DNA of 64,000 bases, taken from NCBI RefSeq assembly GCF_014199305.1, contig NZ_JACIJK010000001.1:468023-532022 (forward strand), in the 5' to 3' direction. The notes beneath the pieces were generated by a model. It ran no database searches. It was not told the origin of the DNA and worked only from the letters and a program-made list of their open reading frames with translations. Numbering within the stretch: the stretch's first letter is position 1; each line of letters starts with the position of its first letter. The stretch comes from Sphingomonas aerophila. Lineage in GTDB: Bacteria > Pseudomonadota > Alphaproteobacteria > Sphingomonadales > Sphingomonadaceae. The position numbers and the translations under genes were made by a program. Positions 60,218 through 64,000 of the stretch are shown one piece after another.

Positions 60218-61061
60218 GACCGGCGACCGCGGCCCAGTGCACCCTGTGGTGCGCGCCGCGATCACGGCGGCGGCTGCGCGGTTCGGCTTTTCCGAAACGC
60301 CGCGCCTCGACGCCGAGCTGTTGATGGCGCACGCGTTGGGGACAAGCCGGGAGGCGATGTTGCTCGGTCAACTGAACGACCCGGCGCCGGACGGCTTCGC
60401 GGCCCTGGTGGAACGACGCGCCGCGCATGAACCGGTCGCGTACATCACTGGCGTTCGCGATTTCTGGACGATCAGCCTGGCGGTCGGGCCCGGCGTGCTG
60501 ATCCCTCGCGCGGATAGCGAGACCTTGCTGGAGGCGGCGGTGGATCACTTTCGGGGTACGTCGGGGCCGGCGACGATCCTCGACCTGGGTACTGGGCCGG
60601 GAACGCTGCTATTTGCCGCTTTGGCGGAATGGCCGCGGGCGCGGGGACTGGGCATCGATGCGTCGGAACAGGCGCTGGAGTACGCCGCGCGCAATGCACG
60701 GCAGCTTGGCCTAGCGCAGCGCGCCCGGCTGGAGCGCGGGGACTGGCTTGCGGGGCATGATGAGCGCTTCGACCTTGTTCTGTGCAATCCCCCCTATGTG
60801 GAGACCGGCGCGCCCCTGTCGCCGGAGGTGCGCGACTGGGAGCCGGCCGCTGCGCTGTTCGCCGGCGCAGAGGGTCTGGACGATTATCGGCGCCTTGCTC
60901 CGCAGATCGCGACGGCACTGGCGCCCGGCGGGGTCGGCTGTATCGAGATCGGGGCAGAACAAGGACCTGCGGCAGCTGCGCTATTCCGGGATGCCGGGCT
61001 ACGGGTAAATATTCGCCGCGATCTGGCCGGACATCAGCGTTGCCTAGTTGCCACGTCTTGA
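60210..61061 (+). CDS. prmC: Release factor glutamine methyltransferase
   Basis: PrmC methylates the GGQ glutamine of release factors. The 283-residue SAM enzyme has the N-terminal helical RF-binding domain ([24 protein letters not shown]), the SAM motif [21 protein letters not shown] and the amide-binding [15 protein letters not shown] (NPPY). A GTG start overlaps prfA. The last gene of the hisS-prfA-prmC run; no terminator is visible after it. Confidence 0.96.
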   Translation: MTETGDRGPVHPVVRAAITAAAARFGFSETPRLDAELLMAHALGTSREAMLLGQLNDPAPDGFAALVERRAAHEPVAYITGVRDFWTISLAVGPGVLIPRADSETLLEAAVDHFRGTSGPATILDLGTGPGTLLFAALAEWPRARGLGIDASEQALEYAARNARQLGLAQRARLERGDWLAGHDERFDLVLCNPPYVETGAPLSPEVRDWEPAAALFAGAEGLDDYRRLAPQIATALAPGGVGCIEIGAEQGPAAAALFRDAGLRVNIRRDLAGHQRCLVATS

Positions 61062-61319
61062 AACAACACTTCTCTGCGGCCATATTTCTCTTGTGCCATT
61101 GTGCATTGCGCCGCTAGGGCGTGGCCGGGGCAGGTACCGCGAGACAAGACGAGCGCGAAGCGAGGATGCGCCGGAGCCGAAGCGGAAGCTCGGCCGGCGA
61201 ACACGCTGAACAGCTGAACGCGGGTGGCCGGGATGGCTCCAACGCGACCGGGGTGGCGCTGAATACGGTGCCGTGATGATTAACCCAAACTACGTAACCC
61301 AAGGCAAGGGACAGGATTT

Positions 61320-62285
61320 TTGATCAACAATCGGCAAGCCGGCCGCCGTCGCGGTCGTGGTGGCGGGGGTAACGGTCAGCGTCAGGGCGGCAACCCCGGT
61401 CGGCCCGATGGCGGCAACCGGATCGACAACCGGGCGCGCGGCAACGCCAACCAGCTGTACGAAAAGTACAAGAACCTGGCCCGCGACGCCCAGATGCAGG
61501 GCGATCGGGTCAACACCGAATATTACCTGCAGTTCGCCGATCACTATTTTCGCGTCCTGAACGAGAGCCGTAGCCGGTTCGACGAGGGTCAGCAGCGTCG
61601 TGGCCGCGAGGACGGGTACGTCAACGGCTTCGACAGCGACTTCGACAACGGCTTCGATGGCGAGAGCGACGAGGGCGACGAGAACGAACAGGCTGCCGAA
61701 GCGCCACGTCGCGATCAACGCGAAACCGGACAGCGTGACGGCGGTCAGCGCGATGGCAACGGACGTGATGGTAACGGACGTGATGGAAACCAGCGCGACG
61801 GTGGCCAGCGTGACGGCAACCAGCGCGACGGTGGCCAGCGTTATGCCAGCCAGCGGGAAGCCGGTCCGCGGGATGGCGATCAGTTCGAGGGGCAGCAGTC
61901 CGGCGGGCGTCGTGAGCGTCGCGACGGCGATCAGTTTGAAGGCCAGCAAGGCAATGCTCGGCGCGAGCGTCGCCCGCAACCGCCTGTTGCTCAGCCCGAG
62001 ATGATGGACGACGCCGTGGGCGTCGTGGCAGAGCCGCGCGTGTCGGCGCCCCAGGTTGCGAACGATGTCGATGCGGCCGGCGTGGCCTCACCCGAGCCGC
62101 GACGTCGCGGACGGCCGCGTCGCGAGCGTCCGGTCGAGGATGCCGAGTCAACGGCGATCGAGGCCGATCGTCTTCCCCCGGCACTGAGCCCGGGGAACGA
62201 CGCAGGCGAGCCGGCGGCCGAAGAGCCCAAGCCGCGTCGCCGCCGACTGCGCACTGCGCAGGGTACCGACGCCGCGTCGGAGTAA
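61320..62285 (+). CDS. DUF4167 domain protein with glycine/arginine/aspartate repeats
   Basis: The 321-residue protein starts with a TTG and has the conserved alphaproteobacterial DUF4167 head: NNRQAGRRRGRGG, NRIDNRARGNANQLYEKYKNLARDAQMQGDRVNTEYYLQFADHYFRVLNESR (about 36-90). The remainder is disordered and repetitive: RDGNQRDGGQ-type repeats (about 135-180), two DGDQFEGQQ repeats, then a Pro/Arg/Glu tail with RRRGRPRRERP and PRRRRL. Rich in arginine and glycine, it looks like an RNA- or nucleic-acid-binding protein, by inference. Function unknown. Confidence 0.8.
   Translation: MINNRQAGRRRGRGGGGNGQRQGGNPGRPDGGNRIDNRARGNANQLYEKYKNLARDAQMQGDRVNTEYYLQFADHYFRVLNESRSRFDEGQQRRGREDGYVNGFDSDFDNGFDGESDEGDENEQAAEAPRRDQRETGQRDGGQRDGNGRDGNGRDGNQRDGGQRDGNQRDGGQRYASQREAGPRDGDQFEGQQSGGRRERRDGDQFEGQQGNARRERRPQPPVAQPEMMDDAVGVVAEPRVSAPQVANDVDAAGVASPEPRRRGRPRRERPVEDAESTAIEADRLPPALSPGNDAGEPAAEEPKPRRRRLRTAQGTDAASE
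61735..61970 (+). repeat. Short tandem repeats within the DUF4167 gene
   Basis: Blocks such as CAGCGCGACGGTGGCCAGCG recur at 30-nt spacing between about 61788 and 61845, preceded by GGACGTGATGG-type 15-nt units. A second pair of near-identical ~50-nt units encodes DGDQFEGQQ twice (about 61875-61970). All preserve the reading frame and suggest slippage-prone DNA. Confidence 0.7.
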
Positions 62286-62298
62286 TCCGTTCGGCGAA

Positions 62299-62332
62299 CT
62301 GAGTAGCTGAGGCTGGTGCCTTGGCTACTCAG
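62299..62332. terminator. Convergent stem-loop between the DUF4167 and flippase genes
   Basis: CTGAGTAGC (62299-62307) pairs with GCTACTCAG (62324-62332), with a GGC/GCC inner pairing in the 16-nt loop. It lies between the ends of two convergent genes and just covers the flippase stop codon. No long T run follows on either strand; a shared 3'-end role is likely. Confidence 0.5.
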
Positions 62333-63813
62333 CGTCGTCGCACGAGTAGTACCAGCTCCCCCAGCAGCGGGCGGGCGATCAAGAACAGCATCGCGCCATA
62401 GGCGGTCACCCCGATGGCGATGAGCATCGCCAAATGCGGTAAGGGCGGGACGCTCCCGAGACTGCGGTCCATGAGCATCACGACTCCCGCCATCACGGCT
62501 GCCGCGCTTGTCGGCCCGGCGACCGCGCGCGAAACGGCGTGTGCCGATACCCCTATCACCGGTAGCGCCCGGGCCGCACTGATCGCGAGATAGGGCGGAT
62601 AGGCGACGAGCCACGCCACGGCCATGCCAGGCAATCCCCAACGCACGCCCACCAGGAAAGCGGACACCAGCAGGATGGAGCCGATCGCCCCGTTCACCAC
62701 GCCGACGCCAGGCCTGCCGCGGGCGTCGCACGCGGGCGTGAGAAGGGCCTGAAGCGTCACGAATGGCATCGCGAGCGCCAGCAACCGGGCGACCGGTACA
62801 GCCTCTGCCCATTTCGGTCCCAGCACCACCAGGATCAGCGGTTCGGCGGCTGCGAACAGACCGAGGTAGAAGGGCATTGCCGCGGCCATGACCAGCCGAA
62901 CCGCCTTCGCGAACGCGGCGGCGACCCGGCCGTCCCCATCCATGCGGGCATAGGCGGAAAAAGCGACCTCATTGAGGGGCGGGACCAGCTTCGACACGAA
63001 GATCTGGGTCAGGAACAAGCTGGTGGTGTACAGCCCCAGACGGTGGGGCGAGAGGCTGTGGCCGGCGATGAAGACGTCAGCCTGGCTTTGGAAAAACCAG
63101 AAAAGCTGCCCCACAGCGACGACGCCCCCGAAGCGCGCAATGTAGCCGGCGCCGCGAAAATTAAAGCTTGGCCAGACGAGCGACCGCGCCGCGAGCGTGA
63201 GGAGCACGGCCCGGGTGGTGAACAGGACGATCGGCGCCGCCACCAGCGTCCAGGCTCCCCATCCGGCAAAGGCCCCTGCCAGCGAGGCACCCGCGGCTAG
63301 CAGCGACGCGGCTAGGTTCGCAGTCGCCTGATGCCGAAAATCCATGCGCCGCGACAGCAGCGCATAGGGTAGAGCTATAAAGGGCGTGGTCAGATGGAGT
63401 AGCGCCTGGATGCGCAGCATGGAGCCGATTATCGGCTGGCCGTAATAGGCGGCGGCAATGGGCGCCAAGGCGAATTGAGCGATCGCCAGCCCTCCGTTCA
63501 AGAGGACCAGCATGCCGAACAGCTGGCGAACATCGCGGTTGGTGATCTCTCGCTGCTGGATCAGGCCGCTTGCCAGGCCGAAGCCATCGAGCATGTTGAG
63601 CAGCACGATCACCACCTGTGTCATGGCGAACAACCCGTAGTCCTCGGGGGCGAGCAGGCGAATGACCAGAAACGTCGCGGCCCACTGAATTGCCTGCGCC
63701 ACGATCTGGCTGCCCGAGCGCCAAAGCACGGCGCGACGGACGATGTTGCCAAGTGGCTGGTCGCTGGATGTAGCGGGATCGCCGGCAACCGGAACGGGAT
63801 GGGGAGCGTTCAT
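62329..63813 (-). CDS. Polysaccharide/oligosaccharide flippase (MOP superfamily, Wzx-like)
   Basis: The 494-residue inner-membrane protein has about twelve to fourteen helices. The N-terminal pattern RRAVLWRSGSQIVAQAIQWAATFLVIRLLAPEDYGLFAMTQVVI is typical of the PST/Wzx polysaccharide exporters, as are the FFQSQADVFIAGHSLSPHRLGLYTTSLFL and PPLNEVAFSAYARM segments. It probably moves a lipid-linked oligosaccharide to the periplasmic face. It is isolated here, upstream of which the window runs out, so it may belong to a capsule or exopolysaccharide locus that continues beyond 64000. Confidence 0.9.
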   Translation of the reverse strand: MNAPHPVPVAGDPATSSDQPLGNIVRRAVLWRSGSQIVAQAIQWAATFLVIRLLAPEDYGLFAMTQVVIVLLNMLDGFGLASGLIQQREITNRDVRQLFGMLVLLNGGLAIAQFALAPIAAAYYGQPIIGSMLRIQALLHLTTPFIALPYALLSRRMDFRHQATANLAASLLAAGASLAGAFAGWGAWTLVAAPIVLFTTRAVLLTLAARSLVWPSFNFRGAGYIARFGGVVAVGQLFWFFQSQADVFIAGHSLSPHRLGLYTTSLFLTQIFVSKLVPPLNEVAFSAYARMDGDGRVAAAFAKAVRLVMAAAMPFYLGLFAAAEPLILVVLGPKWAEAVPVARLLALAMPFVTLQALLTPACDARGRPGVGVVNGAIGSILLVSAFLVGVRWGLPGMAVAWLVAYPPYLAISAARALPVIGVSAHAVSRAVAGPTSAAAVMAGVVMLMDRSLGSVPPLPHLAMLIAIGVTAYGAMLFLIARPLLGELVLLVRRR

Positions 63814-64000
63814 GGATGTGCTCTAGCGGCACGCCCCTTCAGAAGCCGTAAACCGGCCTCGGCGGGAGAAAAGTGCATGGTCGCCGAGAAACTGTCATAA
63901 AGCCGTTGACCTGATTGTGGGTGCTGCGTATATGGCTGTCATCGCGGCGACGGACTGGAAGGTTTGTTTGCTGGGGTCGCAGAAAACCAGGTGCCATGGT

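Noticed and set aside
1..64000. tRNA, rRNA, CRISPR, insertion sequence or prophage
   Set aside because: No cloverleaf, regularly spaced repeats, transposase or phage gene was seen by eye; a dedicated search would be decisive.

Overview
The window is GC-rich chromosomal DNA from an alphaproteobacterium, most likely a Sphingomonas-type sphingomonad. Pointers are the FliX/FlbD-type flagellar regulatory pair, a Ros/MucR regulator without zinc-binding cysteines, a DUF4893 lipoprotein, a CtrA-type box before the flagellin gene, and an ubiG-lysC arrangement. I found no prophage, insertion sequence, CRISPR array, rRNA or tRNA.

Positions 1-21130 are a large but incomplete flagellar cluster: fliL (cut by the window edge), flgF-flgG-flgA-flgH, flagellin, an orphan ORF, flgN/flgJ/flgI on the minus strand, fliX, flgB with a 922-residue beta-propeller protein on the minus strand, fliG-fliH, fliF-fliN-flbD-flhA and fliK-flgD. 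Three kinds of non-coding signal recur here. They are a CTATAAT-like -10 element, 13-bp inverted repeats of the form GGCA-N5-TGCC at the fliF and fliL/flgF promoters, and a TTAA-N7-TTAAC CtrA-type box before flagellin. The FlbD-like AAA+ regulator has GAFAGA instead of GAFTGA and a degenerate Walker B motif, so it may not work through sigma-54.

Positions 21131-24160 are sparse and hold a DUF4893 lipoprotein, a MucR-like regulator and a hotdog thioesterase. Positions 24161-27094 encode cytochrome c oxidase subunits I and II (ctaD, ctaC). Positions 27294-31103 are a tightly overlapping housekeeping operon: pyrE, pdxJ, acpS, lepB and a PerM-type permease. Positions 31088-36420 are a small envelope-glycan group with two GT4 glycosyltransferases, a GT-C membrane glycosyltransferase, a polytopic membrane protein and a DUF2141 protein. 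Next come ubiG, lysC, an MHS-type transporter, a nitronate-monooxygenase-like flavoprotein and a lipoprotein.

Positions 41991-46605 are the Tol-Pal envelope operon (ybgC-tolQRAB-pal). It is followed by a compact SPFH / ribbon-helix-helix / small membrane protein trio with a perfect 16-bp palindrome just upstream. The rest is metabolism and translation: S1/P1 nuclease, isoaspartyl peptidase, acyltransferase 3, ispG, a DMT transporter with GNAT and TfoX-N genes, ppa, an M61 peptidase, DUF1345, hisS-prfA-prmC, a repeat-rich DUF4167 protein and a polysaccharide flippase. Many genes overlap their operon neighbours by 4-8 nt, and several convergent pairs overlap at their 3' ends.

All function calls come from reading motifs and from memory of families. 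No database search was run.
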